Assembly (NCBI GenBank): GCA_035697245.1
Contig: DASSDH010000192.1
Span: 28,142 to 92,141 of the forward strand
Length of the DNA: 64,000 nucleotides
Reading direction: 5' to 3'
DNA from: JACVRX01 sp035697245
Lineage (GTDB): Bacteria; Actinomycetota; Actinomycetes; Jiangellales; Jiangellaceae
A model generated the notes under the pieces. The model worked only from the letters and a program-made list of their open reading frames with translations. It did not search any database and was not told the origin of the DNA. Positions within the stretch are counted from its first letter, which is position 1. Each line of letters begins with the position of its first letter. The translations under genes were made by a program, and so were the position numbers. Positions 18,261 through 25,894 of the stretch are shown here, in pieces.

Positions 18261-19013
18261 CTAGGGTGCGATTCGGCCGTTTGCCTCGAACGCGGCGTGG
18301 GTCAGTGGCATCAGCCGCGCCCAGTGCTCCTCCATCTGCTCCGCGACCATCTCGATCTCACGCTGCGGGAAGGACGGGAACGCCGCATCGTCCCGCCGGG
18401 TGCGCAGAGACAGGAAGTTCATGAGCGAGCGGGCGTTGAACGTCACGTACATCGACGAATAGATGGTCAGGGGCAGCACGATGCGCGCGACCTCCCTGGC
18501 GACACCGGCGTCGAGCATCCGGCGATATGCCGCATATGCCGCTGTACAGACCCGACGGGTTTCCGCGTCGACCAGGGCATGCTGCTCCGCACTGCCCTCG
18601 ACGAAGGTGTAGTGACCGGGCTTGCCCTCTTGGACCAGCTTGCGGTCCGGCCCCGGCACATAGAACACGGGCCGCAGCTCGCGGTACCGCCCGCTCTCCT
18701 CGTTGTAGCTCGCGATCCGATGGCGCATATGTTCGCGGAACACAAAAATTGGTGCATACACATAGAAAGTCATAGAGTTATGTTCATATGGGGTTCCGTG
18801 CCGGGAGCGCATCAGGAAGTTGATCAAGCCCTTGGAGCGCTCGGCATCGGCTTCGACATCTTCGAGTGACTGCTCACCCTTGGTCGACACCCGAGCGGCG
18901 AACAGCACGTCAGAATCGCGTGCACTCGCCCGCACCAACTCCACCGTCACGTTGCTGCGGAACTCGACCGGTGGTACTTCCGCACCTTCAGACGCCGCTT
19001 TGCTCTGCGCCAT
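18261..19013 (-). CDS. thyX: Flavin-dependent thymidylate synthase ThyX
   Basis: ThyX methylates dUMP with methylene-THF, FAD and NADPH. The signature RHRxxSxNExSxR is intact (Arg97-His98-Arg99, Ser102, Asn104, Glu105, Ser107, Arg109), and the 250-residue length is typical. The ATG at 19013 follows a GGGGAGGG ribosome-binding site; a longer frame to 19148 has no family similarity. A striking oddity is that residues about 73-93, just before the signature, are encoded by AT-rich codons unlike the rest of the gene (separate entry). It heads the thyX-dapA-rnj series. Confidence 0.95.
   Translation of the reverse strand: MAQSKAASEGAEVPPVEFRSNVTVELVRASARDSDVLFAARVSTKGEQSLEDVEADAERSKGLINFLMRSRHGTPYEHNSMTFYVYAPIFVFREHMRHRIASYNEESGRYRELRPVFYVPGPDRKLVQEGKPGHYTFVEGSAEQHALVDAETRRVCTAAYAAYRRMLDAGVAREVARIVLPLTIYSSMYVTFNARSLMNFLSLRTRRDDAAFPSFPQREIEMVAEQMEEHWARLMPLTHAAFEANGRIAP
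18741..18790. other. AT-rich patch inside thyX
   Basis: This 50-nt stretch contains 16 G/C bases (32%), in a region otherwise very GC-rich. The frame is intact and encodes the conserved segment before the RHR motif, but uses TAT, GAA, CAT, TCT, ACT, CCA, ATT and TTT codons that are rare elsewhere in the window. The protein sequence is not unusual; the nucleotide choice is. Confidence 0.8.
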
Positions 19014-19262
19014 CGTCACCGTAGCCCTCCCCTCGCATGGTCGCTCGAAGCTTAGTTGCGGGCGCTGACAACTAACGATCGGCGAGCTGAGTCCGAATCG
19101 AGTCGAGTAAACCCTCCCGGGTTCCACTGCCGGAGACGGCGGGGCCACATCGGGACGGTAGCCCGCACGCGATGTGACTTCTCCCTGAACACGAGGTCAC
19201 AAATTGGCGGCGACACAGCCAATTACCCGTGCTGCCGGACCGGCCAGGTGCACTCTGTACTC

Positions 19263-19739
19263 ATGGTCTTGCAGGGGGCCATTGGCCGGTTCGTGCGCTG
19301 GGGGATGATCCATGGCCCGGCGTGGGGTGTGCTCGCGGCCATCGTCGTCGGTTTCCCGCTCGCGATCGTCGGCGACGTGCCGGTCAGCGAACCGCGGTTA
19401 CTGCTCGCCGGCCTGGTCGGCGGGATCATTGCCGGGCCGGTTCTCGGGTTGGCTGCGGGCGTCGCGTGCTGGAGCGCCGAGCGGGTACCGAAGTGGATTC
19501 TCGACGCGCCGGATTACGTGGCTGTCGCGGTGGTCGCCGGAATCGTCGGGGGCATCGCGTGGCCGATGCTGGAACTGGGCCGGTCGGGTCCGGCGGCGGG
19601 AATCCTCGCTGTGGTCCTCATCACGGCGGTGCCCGCCATCGACGCCGCCCGCAGCGCGCCACGGCTGCTCTATCCGGACGAGACCTTGGCCGTGGAGGCG
19701 GCGACCACCGATGCCCCCGCGCGCGGTCAGGCGTCGTAG
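19263..19739 (+). CDS. Small integral membrane protein of unknown function
   Basis: The 158-residue frame holds about four hydrophobic segments: GVLAAIVVGFPLAIVG, LLLAGLVGGIIAGPVLGLAA, VAVAVVAGIVGGIAWPM and GILAVVLITAVPAI, with short charged turns and a polar tail. I recognise no family. ATG 19263 is taken as the start because the upstream part of the frame is Arg/Cys-rich and non-membrane-like. Its 3' end overlaps the convergent paaE by 13 bp, so no separate terminator fits between them. Confidence 0.6.
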   Translation: MVLQGAIGRFVRWGMIHGPAWGVLAAIVVGFPLAIVGDVPVSEPRLLLAGLVGGIIAGPVLGLAAGVACWSAERVPKWILDAPDYVAVAVVAGIVGGIAWPMLELGRSGPAAGILAVVLITAVPAIDAARSAPRLLYPDETLAVEAATTDAPARGQAS

Positions 19740-20827
19740 TCCAGCGACACTGCTGGCGTGCTCGGGTGTGACTGGCAGGTGAGCACGTAACCGGCCTGCA
19801 CCTCGTCCTCCTCGAGAGCGAAGTTCCGCTCCATGTCCAGCTTGCCGTCAAGGAGCTTCGCCCGGCAGGTGCCGCAGACGCCGCCTTTGCAGGCGTACGG
19901 GGCGTCGTTGCGGACCCGCAGGACGGCCTCGAGCACCGTCTCGTCCGGATCCGCCAGCTCCACCGTGCTTCGGCGGCCGTCCAAGACCGCAGTGACCACA
20001 CTGAGGGTTGCCGGCCGATCCAGCGGCGGCGGGGGCGGCGGCTCGCCCACGTGAAAAAGCTCAGAGTGAACGTGAGCTCGGTCGACACCATGGGCGAGGA
20101 GCACCCGGCGCGCAGTCGTCACCAGCTCGAGGGGACCGCACAGGTACCACTCGTCTACGGTCTCCGGCGGAATCAGGATGCCGAGGAACCGCTCGAGTCG
20201 CGCCTCGTCGATCCGCCCAGACAGCAGATCGGTCTCCCGCGCCTCACGCGAGAGCACGTGGACGAGGTGTAGCCGATCCGGGTAGACGTCCTTGAGGTCG
20301 GAGAGCTCGTCGAGGAACATCACCGTCTGGCTGGTCCGGTTCCCGTACACGAGCGTCACTCGGCTGGCCGGCTCGACCTGCAGGATCGAGCCGATGATCG
20401 AGATGACGGGAGTGATACCACTGCCGGCAGCAACAGCCACATAGTGCTTGGCGTTGCCCACGTCGAGGTCCGGGGTGAACCGACCGGCCGGTGTCATGAC
20501 GTCGAGCTCATCGCCCGGTGACAGCGCGCCCAGCGCGAACGAGGAGAAGGTGCCGTCCGGAATTCGCTTGATCGCAATGCGCAGCAGTCCTGACCCCTGG
20601 GGCGCGCAGATCGAGTAGCTGCGCCGGATGCCGTCGCCGCCTGGTACCGAGACGTTGACGTGCTGGCCCGCCGTGAACGCATAGTCAGCACCCAGGTGCT
20701 GCGGCACGTCGAAGGTCACCGCGACGGCGTCGTCGGTAAGGCGCTCGACCGAGGCGACCCGCAGCCGGTGAAAGACGGAGTGCCGCCGGGAACCGGGCCG
20801 CACAGCGGTGGTCTCCGTGACGGTCAT
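19727..20827 (-). CDS. paaE: 1,2-phenylacetyl-CoA epoxidase reductase subunit PaaE
   Basis: PaaE passes electrons from NADPH to the PaaA di-iron centre. The 366-residue protein has an N-terminal FAD domain (RRSYSICAP motif), an NAD(P) domain (AVAAGSGITPVISI) and a C-terminal plant-type 2Fe-2S ferredoxin with CKGGVCGTC and a fourth Cys in YVLTCQSHP. It is the last gene of the paaABCDE operon, 4 nt after paaD. Confidence 0.95.
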   Translation of the reverse strand: MTVTETTAVRPGSRRHSVFHRLRVASVERLTDDAVAVTFDVPQHLGADYAFTAGQHVNVSVPGGDGIRRSYSICAPQGSGLLRIAIKRIPDGTFSSFALGALSPGDELDVMTPAGRFTPDLDVGNAKHYVAVAAGSGITPVISIIGSILQVEPASRVTLVYGNRTSQTVMFLDELSDLKDVYPDRLHLVHVLSREARETDLLSGRIDEARLERFLGILIPPETVDEWYLCGPLELVTTARRVLLAHGVDRAHVHSELFHVGEPPPPPPLDRPATLSVVTAVLDGRRSTVELADPDETVLEAVLRVRNDAPYACKGGVCGTCRAKLLDGKLDMERNFALEEDEVQAGYVLTCQSHPSTPAVSLDYDA

Positions 20828-20831
20828 GGTG

Positions 20832-21314
20832 TTACAGCGCCTTTACGTGGTCGAAGGGCTCCAGGCAGGAACGGCAGGTCCACAGCGACTTGCACGCGGT
20901 CGACCCGAACCTGCTGACCTCACGGGTGTCCGGTGAACCGCAGAGCGGACAGCGCACCGACAGCTTGAGTGACACCCGTCCGGCTGGGTGCGGCGGTGCG
21001 ATTCCGTGCTCACTCAGCGCGGCGCGGCCGGCGTCACTGATCCAGTCCGTGGTCCACGCCGGCGCCAGGACCAGCCGGACCTCGGCATCCTCGTAGCCGC
21101 ATTCGGCCAGCCGGGCGAGAACGTCGCCGCGGATGACATCCATGGCCGGACAACCCGAATACGTCGGCGTGATCTCGACGACGACACGGTCGTCCGACCC
21201 GATCCGGACGTCGCGGAGCACGCCGAGATCCTCAATCGTGATCATGGGCAGCTCTGGGTCGGGAACGGTGCCCACCACGGCCCGGACCTCGACGACCGCA
21301 GGGGCGCTCACCAT
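20832..21314 (-). CDS. paaD: 1,2-phenylacetyl-CoA epoxidase maturation subunit PaaD
   Basis: The 160-residue protein combines a MIP18/DUF59-type domain (VPDPELPMITIEDLGVLRDV, ITPTYSGCPAMDVI) with a C-terminal zinc ribbon made of CPLC and CRSC pairs. PaaD is thought to help assemble or insert the metal cofactor of the epoxidase. ATG 21314 or the adjacent GTG 21311 are both possible; either overlaps the paaC stop, which implies coupling. Confidence 0.92.
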   Translation of the reverse strand: MVSAPAVVEVRAVVGTVPDPELPMITIEDLGVLRDVRIGSDDRVVVEITPTYSGCPAMDVIRGDVLARLAECGYEDAEVRLVLAPAWTTDWISDAGRAALSEHGIAPPHPAGRVSLKLSVRCPLCGSPDTREVSRFGSTACKSLWTCRSCLEPFDHVKAL

Positions 21315-22099
21315 GTCGCACCCGGATGGGCCCGATGCAGATGCTGCATCTCCGCCAACAGGTATCCCATCGCCTCGGTGTGCAGCCCGCGCCGCCCGCC
21401 ACGGCCGTGAAAAGTCGGCTCGGGCATCGTCAACGTCGCCTCGGTGAGGACAGCCGACAGGTATTTCGACCACGAATCGCGCAGCGCGGTCGGGTCGACG
21501 CCAACGCCGACCAGCTTGTCCACCACGGGCCACGGGTCGAAGATCTCGGCAACGTACGGCCAGATCTCGTCCAACCCGGCCTGCATCCGGCGGTGACTCT
21601 CCTCGGTCCCGTCGCCCAGCCGCAGTACCCACTGCGTCGCATGATCGCGGTGATAGGCGACCTCCTTGTTCGCCTTCCCGGCCACAGCGGCAAGGGTGGG
21701 GTCGTCACTCGCGCGCAGCCGACCGTAGAGCTCGACCTGGTAGGCGGAGAATGCGAGCTGCCGGGCAATCGTCGACCCGAAGTCACCGTTCGGACGCTCG
21801 ACGATCTGCAGGTTGCGAAAGTCGCGCTCGTCGCGCAGGTAGGCGAGGTCGTCTTCGTCGCGCCCGACGCCTTCCAGCTCGCCGGCGTACGTCAGCAATG
21901 ACCGGGCCTGACCGAGCAGGTCGAGGCCGATGTTGGCCAGCGCCACATCTTCCTCGAGCTGTGGGGCGCTGGCGATCCACTCGCCCAGCCGGTGTGAGAG
22001 CACCAGCGCGTCGTCGGCCAGCCCGAGGACGTACTCGGTCCGCGGTTCCAGCGTGGCACTGTCCGCCCTGCCGTCCCAGGTGCCAGGTTCACCGCTCAC
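21308..22099 (-). CDS. paaC: 1,2-phenylacetyl-CoA epoxidase structural subunit PaaC
   Basis: The 263-residue ferritin-like subunit forms the heteromer with PaaA but is non-catalytic. It shows the LADDALVLSHRLGEW start, the DVALANIGLDLLGQARSLL helix and KANKEVAYHRDHA, all typical. The start GTG overlaps the paaB stop (GTGA). A longer upstream frame has no family similarity. Confidence 0.94.
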   Translation of the reverse strand: MSGEPGTWDGRADSATLEPRTEYVLGLADDALVLSHRLGEWIASAPQLEEDVALANIGLDLLGQARSLLTYAGELEGVGRDEDDLAYLRDERDFRNLQIVERPNGDFGSTIARQLAFSAYQVELYGRLRASDDPTLAAVAGKANKEVAYHRDHATQWVLRLGDGTEESHRRMQAGLDEIWPYVAEIFDPWPVVDKLVGVGVDPTALRDSWSKYLSAVLTEATLTMPEPTFHGRGGRRGLHTEAMGYLLAEMQHLHRAHPGATW

Positions 22100-22380
22100 A
22101 GGTTGCGCACCTCGTCGGGGATGTCGTAGAACGTCGGGTGCCGGTAGACCTTGTCGCCGGCCGGATCGAAGAAGGAGTCCTTCTCTTCCGGGCTGCTTGC
22201 CGTGATGGAAGCCGCAGGGACGACCCAGATGGACACGCCCTCCTGCCGGCGGGTGTACACGTCGCGGGCGTTGCGCAGCGCCATGGTGGCGTCCGGCGCG
22301 TGCAGGCTGCCGGCGTGGATGTGGGACAGCCCGCGCCGGCTGCGGATGAAGACCTCCCACAGCGGCCAGTCCCGGCTCAC
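22096..22380 (-). CDS. paaB: 1,2-phenylacetyl-CoA epoxidase subunit PaaB
   Basis: The 94-residue protein matches PaaB in length and in WPLWEVFIRSRRGLSHIHAG, the LHAPDATMALRNARDVYTRR segment and the VYRHPTFYDIPDEV end. PaaB is needed for assembly of the epoxidase complex. The start GTG overlaps the paaA stop, and its stop overlaps the paaC start, so the whole operon is chained by GTGA overlaps. Confidence 0.94.
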   Translation of the reverse strand: MSRDWPLWEVFIRSRRGLSHIHAGSLHAPDATMALRNARDVYTRRQEGVSIWVVPAASITASSPEEKDSFFDPAGDKVYRHPTFYDIPDEVRNL

Positions 22381-23324
22381 GCGGCTGCCCTCGTCGAGTG
22401 CTTCGCGGCGTACGCCGCCGCGGCATCTCGGACCCAGGACCCATTGGTGTGGGCTCGGACTCGGTGTTCCATCCGCTGCCGGTTGCACGGGCCGTCGCCG
22501 GATATCACCCGGCGCAGCTCGTCCCAGTCCGGGCGGGTGAAATCGTGATGGCCGCGCTGCTCGTTCCAGCGCAGCTCCGGGTCGGGAATCGTCAGACCGA
22601 GGACATGAGACTGCGGGACCGTCATGTCGACGAACTTCTGCCGCAGCTCGTCGTTGCTGAATCGCTTGATTCCCCAGGCCATGGACTTGCCGGTGTGGGT
22701 CGACTGCGAGTCCGGCGGCCCGAACATGGCCAGGCTGGGATACCACCAGCGGTCGACCGCGTCCTGGGCCATTGCCTTCTGTGCCGGTGTGCCGCGCGAG
22801 AGTGTGAGCAGCGACTCGAAGCCCTGGCGCTGGTGGAACGACTCCTCCTTGCAGATGCGCACCATCGCCCGCGCATACGGCCCGTACGAACACCGGCACA
22901 GCGGCACCTGGTTGGTGATGGCCGCACCGTCGACCAGCCAGCCGATCGCGCCCATGTCGGCCCAAGTCAGCGTCGGGTAGTTGAAGATCGACGAGTATTT
23001 CTGCTTGCCGGCATGAAGAAGGTCGAGCAGCTCGGCGCGCGAGATGCCGAGCGTCTCGGCGGCGGCGTACAAATACAGCCCGTGCCCCGCCTCGTCCTGC
23101 ACCTTGGCCATCAGGATCGCCTTGCGGCGCAGGCTCGGCGCGCGGGTGATCCAGTTGCCCTCTGGCTGCATGCCGATGATCTCGGAATGCGCGTGCTGGG
23201 CGACCTGGCGCACCAGCGAACGCCGGTAGTCCTCCGGCATCCAGTCGCGCGGCTCGATCCTGCCGTCGGCGTCGATCATGGCCTGGAACTCGGCCTCGTG
23301 CTCGTCGGACCTGGTGGCGTCCAT
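22377..23324 (-). CDS. paaA: 1,2-phenylacetyl-CoA epoxidase catalytic subunit PaaA
   Basis: The 315-residue di-iron monooxygenase subunit epoxidises the ring of phenylacetyl-CoA in aerobic phenylacetate degradation. Visible are the helix with the metal motif KVQDEAGHGLYLY and the second EESFHQRQG motif, plus the APSLRRKAILMAKV segment. It is the first gene of paaABCDE. ATG 23324 is preferred; GTG 23327 directly before it is equivalent. No phenylacetate-CoA ligase (paaK) or lower-pathway genes lie in this window, so those must be elsewhere. Confidence 0.95.
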   Translation of the reverse strand: MDATRSDEHEAEFQAMIDADGRIEPRDWMPEDYRRSLVRQVAQHAHSEIIGMQPEGNWITRAPSLRRKAILMAKVQDEAGHGLYLYAAAETLGISRAELLDLLHAGKQKYSSIFNYPTLTWADMGAIGWLVDGAAITNQVPLCRCSYGPYARAMVRICKEESFHQRQGFESLLTLSRGTPAQKAMAQDAVDRWWYPSLAMFGPPDSQSTHTGKSMAWGIKRFSNDELRQKFVDMTVPQSHVLGLTIPDPELRWNEQRGHHDFTRPDWDELRRVISGDGPCNRQRMEHRVRAHTNGSWVRDAAAAYAAKHSTRAAA

Positions 23325-23345
23325 CACCCCAGGCTACGGGGCAGA

Positions 23346-23384
23346 TGTGACACCTGTCGAGCAGATCTGTCGTCAGGTGTCACA
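23346..23384. promoter_or_regulatory. Operator-like nested palindrome upstream of paaA
   Basis: TGTGACACCTG (23346-23356) and CAGGTGTCACA (23374-23384) form a perfect 11-bp inverted repeat separated by 17 nt. The spacer contains the further palindrome CAGATCTG (23362-23369) at almost the same centre. It lies 21 nt upstream of the paaA start and 56 nt upstream of the divergent Clp-N gene. A dimeric or tetrameric repressor site is the simplest reading; no regulator gene is adjacent, and the sequence does not match a PaaR consensus that I can recall. Confidence 0.6.
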
Positions 23385-23440
23385 TACGTGCCCGCGGATG
23401 TCTTGCCAGACCGCCCCACGCGAGGCAGGCTCACGGCACG

Positions 23441-24040
23441 ATGTTCGAAAGGTTCACCGAGCGGGCGCGGCGGGTCGTCGTCCTGGCGCAGGAAGAGGCC
23501 AGGGCGCTCAGCCACAACTACATCGGCACCGAGCACATCCTGCTAGGCCTGATCCACGAGAACGAGGGGGTCGCGGCCAAGTCGCTGGAGAGCATCGGGA
23601 TCTCGTTGGATGTAGTGCGCACTCAGGTCGAGGAGATCATCGGCGAGGGCAGGATTACGCCGAGCGGGCAAATCCCATTCACTCCTCGGGCGAAGAAGGT
23701 GCTCGAGTTGAGTCTGCGCGAGTCGATGCAGCTGGGGCACAACTACATCGGTACCGAGCACATCCTGCTCGGGCTCATCCGCGAGGGCGAGGGGCTGGGC
23801 GCGCAGGTGCTGGTCAAGCTCGGGGCCGACCTCAACCGGGTCCGCCAGCAGGTCATCGAGATGCTGTCGAGACACCAAGGCAGCGAGGAGTTCGACATCC
23901 TGGCCACCGCCGCCGAGCGTGAGTTCGGCACGTACGACGAGGTCATCGGGCTGCTTCGGGACATCGCCCGGCGGGTGAAGAGGATCGAGCAACGGCTGGT
24001 GGGAGACGACGAGGCTCGCGACGACGAATCCCATGGCTGA
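23441..24040 (+). CDS. Stand-alone Clp N-domain protein (ClpC N-terminus without ATPase)
   Basis: The 199-residue protein starts like ClpC itself (MFERFTERARRVVVLAQEEA) and carries both Clp_N repeats, each with HNYIGTEHILLGLI (about 25-38 and 100-113). It then diverges at about residue 148 into a charged, probably coiled-coil tail (TYDEVIGLLRDIARRVKRIE). There is no Walker motif and no room for one. Mycobacterial ClpC2 is a known ATPase-less ClpC N-domain protein, but I do not claim orthology. It may bind ClpC substrates, adaptors or arginine-phosphate-like marks, or act as a decoy for ClpC-targeting compounds (inference). It overlaps the following GNAT gene by 8 nt and diverges from paaA. 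Confidence 0.88.
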   Translation: MFERFTERARRVVVLAQEEARALSHNYIGTEHILLGLIHENEGVAAKSLESIGISLDVVRTQVEEIIGEGRITPSGQIPFTPRAKKVLELSLRESMQLGHNYIGTEHILLGLIREGEGLGAQVLVKLGADLNRVRQQVIEMLSRHQGSEEFDILATAAEREFGTYDEVIGLLRDIARRVKRIEQRLVGDDEARDDESHG

Positions 24041-24584
24041 TCGCAGCGTCAGGGTCGCCTGGGCGGACGACGCACCGGCGATCGCAGCGGTCCAAGCCCG
24101 CGCTTGGCAGTCGTACTCCGAACTCTTGCCCAGCGCCGTCGTCGCAAGCATCGATGCCGACGCGTTCGCCGCCACCTGGCGGGAGGCGATAGCAACGCCG
24201 CCGAGCGCGCGACACCGGGTCTTGGTTGCGTTGGAACGCAACACCGTCGTCGGGTTCGCGGCGACCGCTCCATCTGACGACCCGGATGCGGAGCCAGGCG
24301 ACGGCGAGGTCGTCGCCTTCCACGTGGACCCCGATGCCACCGGCGCCGGGCACGGCTCCCGGCTCGTGTCGGCCGTCGCCGACACGCTGCGCGCGGACGG
24401 GTTCAGCCATGCCCGGATGTGGCTGATCGCCGGCGACGACGCCGTTCGCGGATTCCTCGAACCGGCCGGATGGGCCGCCGACGGGGCACACCGACAGCTC
24501 GACCTCACCGGAGACAGCACCGCTACGCTGCGCCAGGTGCGGCTGCAGACAGACCTGCGCCCATCTGCCGTTGAATCCCCATGA
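24033..24584 (+). CDS. GNAT family N-acetyltransferase
   Basis: The 183-residue protein has the GNAT pattern: an N-terminal VAWADDAPAIAAVQARAW helix, the central strand EVVAFHVDPDATGAGHGSRL with the acetyl-CoA pyrophosphate loop (TGAGHGS) and a C-terminal FLEPAGWAADGAHRQLDL strand. The substrate is unknown. Its ATG lies inside the last codons of the Clp-N gene, so the two are likely co-translated. It ends directly against the convergent ASCH gene; the two stop codons form TGATCA. Confidence 0.82.
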   Translation: MADRSVRVAWADDAPAIAAVQARAWQSYSELLPSAVVASIDADAFAATWREAIATPPSARHRVLVALERNTVVGFAATAPSDDPDAEPGDGEVVAFHVDPDATGAGHGSRLVSAVADTLRADGFSHARMWLIAGDDAVRGFLEPAGWAADGAHRQLDLTGDSTATLRQVRLQTDLRPSAVESP

Positions 24585-25163
24585 TCATGTCGAGGCGAGG
24601 TACGCCCGGCCTCGCAGAGACAGCCGATACCCGACGTCCAGGCTCTCGGTGAGCCCAAGGTTCTTGAGTTTGCGTACATCGATCTTGAAACTCGCCCGGT
24701 CGCGACCGAGTTCGCCGGCGAGATCAGCAGCTCGGATCGCCGGCTGATCCCGGATCAGAGCAAGGGTCTCACGGGTCCACGGTCCGTGGCTGCTTGCCCG
24801 GTCGAGCCGGTCCAGGCGACGGGTGATCTCTGCAATCGCGCCTTCGTCGAGGTCGGCCGACGCCGCGAGTACGGCTCGGGGATCCGGTTCAGCAATAGCG
24901 TGGAACTCGATGCGGTACAGGTCAATACCGGGCCGGTCGGCCAGGTCCGCGACGAGCGTGCCGGCATCGCGGTACCCGGCCCTGCACGCCTCGTCGTCGC
25001 GGATCTCGTCGGGACTGACAGTAGTGACCGATGTGACCTCCACGATGCCCGCCGGCGTGCGGTAACGGCGCCCAGTCAGCACCTGCTGTCGCCGCCACCG
25101 GCGATAGGTGAGTGTGACAGAGCCGTCGGCAATCCCCTGCCAGAACGGTTTCGGGAACAGCAC
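24585..25163 (-). CDS. ASCH-like domain with C-terminal winged-helix protein
   Basis: The 192-residue protein begins MLFPKPFWQGIADGSVTLTY then RRWRRQQV, an ASCH/PUA-like opening with the polar patch that binds RNA or nucleotides in this superfamily. The second half, from about 115, is helix-rich and ends in a winged-helix-like block (IRAADLAGELGRDRASFKID, LKNLGLTESL, YRLSLRGRAYL). The combination suggests an RNA- or DNA-sensing regulator, but no function is known. The start is GTG 25163. It diverges from the DUF2461 gene. Confidence 0.7.
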   Translation of the reverse strand: MLFPKPFWQGIADGSVTLTYRRWRRQQVLTGRRYRTPAGIVEVTSVTTVSPDEIRDDEACRAGYRDAGTLVADLADRPGIDLYRIEFHAIAEPDPRAVLAASADLDEGAIAEITRRLDRLDRASSHGPWTRETLALIRDQPAIRAADLAGELGRDRASFKIDVRKLKNLGLTESLDVGYRLSLRGRAYLAST

Positions 25164-25247
25164 CGGCGCAAGCGTAGGCGGTCGCTGTCGGTATCGGCGG
25201 CTAGGCTGCCGCCGTTCCGGTCATCGACGTAGTGTCGCGGGAGAGGC

Positions 25248-25883
25248 ATGTCTTTCCAAGGCTTCCCAGTCGAGGCGCTCGACTTCTACGAGGGTCTCGA
25301 ATCCGACAACACCAAGACCTACTGGACGGCGCACAAGAAGATCTACGACGAGTGCGTGCGGGCGCCGCTGGTCGCGCTCTGTGAGGCACTGGAGCCGGAG
25401 TTCGGGGAGTCCCACCTGTTCCGGCCCTACAACGACCTCCGGTTCGCCAAAGACCGCAGCCCATACAAGGAGCAACAAGGTGCGGTGGTCGGCGGCCACT
25501 ACCTGCACGTGTCGGCAGCGGGCCTATTCGCAGCCAGCGGCTACCACCAGATGGCGTCTGACCAGGTCGATCGTTATCGGACGGCCGTCGACGAGAAGCG
25601 CACGGGCGGGAAGCTCGAGCGCGTGGTCGGCAAGATCCGCTCGCAGGGGTACACGGTCGGCGGCGATGCGCTGAAGACACAGCCGCGCGGCTACCCGGCG
25701 GACCATCCGCGGATCGAGCTGCTTCGGCACAAGGGGCTGGCCGCGTGGATCGAATTCGGGTCACCACCGTGGCTGCACACCGCCGGTGCAGCCGACCGGG
25801 TAGCGCAAGCCTGGCGGGACATGGCGCCCCTTTCCGGCTGGCTCGACGCCAACGTCGGGCCCTCCACGCTGCCGCGACGCTGA
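25248..25883 (+). CDS. DUF2461 domain-containing protein
   Basis: The 211-residue protein has the DUF2461 (TIGR02453-type) hallmarks: FYEGLESDNTKTYWTAHK, the LFRPYNDLRFAKDRSPYK motif, HVSAAGLFAASGYH and LKTQPRGYPADHPRIELLR. The family function is unknown. The ATG at 25248 is preceded by GGGAGAGG. azlC begins 11 nt after its stop. Confidence 0.88.
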   Translation: MSFQGFPVEALDFYEGLESDNTKTYWTAHKKIYDECVRAPLVALCEALEPEFGESHLFRPYNDLRFAKDRSPYKEQQGAVVGGHYLHVSAAGLFAASGYHQMASDQVDRYRTAVDEKRTGGKLERVVGKIRSQGYTVGGDALKTQPRGYPADHPRIELLRHKGLAAWIEFGSPPWLHTAGAADRVAQAWRDMAPLSGWLDANVGPSTLPRR

Positions 25884-25894
25884 CCGGTCACCGG

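Noticed and set aside
18722..18740. Possible SOS box (GAACATATG) in thyX
   Set aside because: It matches only one half of the actinobacterial LexA consensus and lies inside coding sequence.
19173..19201. TGTGAC-N17-GTCACA inverted repeat upstream of the membrane-protein gene
   Set aside because: It resembles the ends of the paa palindrome, but only 6 bp per arm match and it falls in a region with no clear promoter, so chance is likely.
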